The notes below the pieces were generated by a model that did not search any database, had not been told where the DNA came from, and saw only the letters and a list, made by a program, of their open reading frames with translations. From positions 27,992,448-28,056,447 of the forward strand of contig NC_086350.1 of NCBI RefSeq assembly GCF_036324505.1: a stretch of DNA of 64,000 nt, in the 5' to 3' direction. Each line of letters starts with the position of its first letter. Position 1 is the stretch's first letter. This stretch comes from Eleginops maclovinus (Eukaryota > Chordata > Actinopteri > Perciformes > Eleginopidae). Of the stretch, positions 63,991 to 64,000 are shown one piece after another. A program made the position numbers and the translations under genes.

Positions 63991-64000
63991 GTACAAATAC

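Noticed and set aside
62369..64000. Exon 8 of copy B within the window
   Set aside because: No GAMEN or HELAH coding sequence was found on the - strand here.

Overview
This is nuclear DNA from a ray-finned fish, almost certainly a teleost. The evidence is split genes with GT-AG introns, dense Tc1/mariner, hAT and LINE debris, tRNA-derived SINEs, long AC and TA microsatellites, and a neighbourhood resembling the vertebrate SV2B-ANPEP region. There are no prokaryotic features.

Three host genes are supported. (1) The last coding exon of a synaptic-vesicle glycoprotein 2 gene, closest to sv2b, lies on the + strand at 568-751. (2) A complete aminopeptidase N gene (here copy A) lies on the - strand from 41270 down to 6332. 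I reconstructed 23 exons that join in one open frame of 951 codons plus stop, with a membrane anchor, GAMEN, HEXXH-X18-E and the catalytic Tyr. (3) A second aminopeptidase N gene (copy B) follows head-to-tail on the same strand. Its exons 9-23 (62368 to 48282; 581 codons plus stop, open) are inside the window, and exons 1-8 must lie beyond 64000. The two genes are a tandem duplication with the same exon phases, and both look functional. Aminopeptidase N is a type II membrane zinc exopeptidase that trims N-terminal residues from peptides at the cell surface.

Most other DNA is mobile or repetitive. Copy A intron 13 (15101-24437) is a nest: a 9-bp minisatellite array is split by a SINE and by a 5'-truncated LINE, and the LINE 3' region is split by a hAT-like element. 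Intron 3 holds a 1.4-kb near-palindromic inverted repeat with promoter-like motifs in its arms and a small hAT-type element inside one arm. Introns 1 and 2 hold chimeric LINE pieces plus piggyBac-like and hAT-like fragments. Between the two aminopeptidase genes sits a Tc1-like relic interrupted by a DNA transposon with 27-bp perfect terminal inverted repeats. That transposon encodes a THAP/DDE transposase on one strand and a YqaJ-type exonuclease on the other, the ISL2EU/IS4EU arrangement; both genes are broken. At least eight hAT-type elements have 8-bp target duplications readable by eye. A dispersed repeat built of 'AGTACTTGAGTAAAAGTA'-like motifs occurs at least ten times.

The most testable host-gene observations concern copy B exon 12. 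It is 66 nt and in frame, appears to use a GC donor, and has a long (TG)n tract just upstream of its acceptor, so it is a good candidate for regulated or leaky skipping. All calls come from reading the sequence; no database search or alignment program was run.
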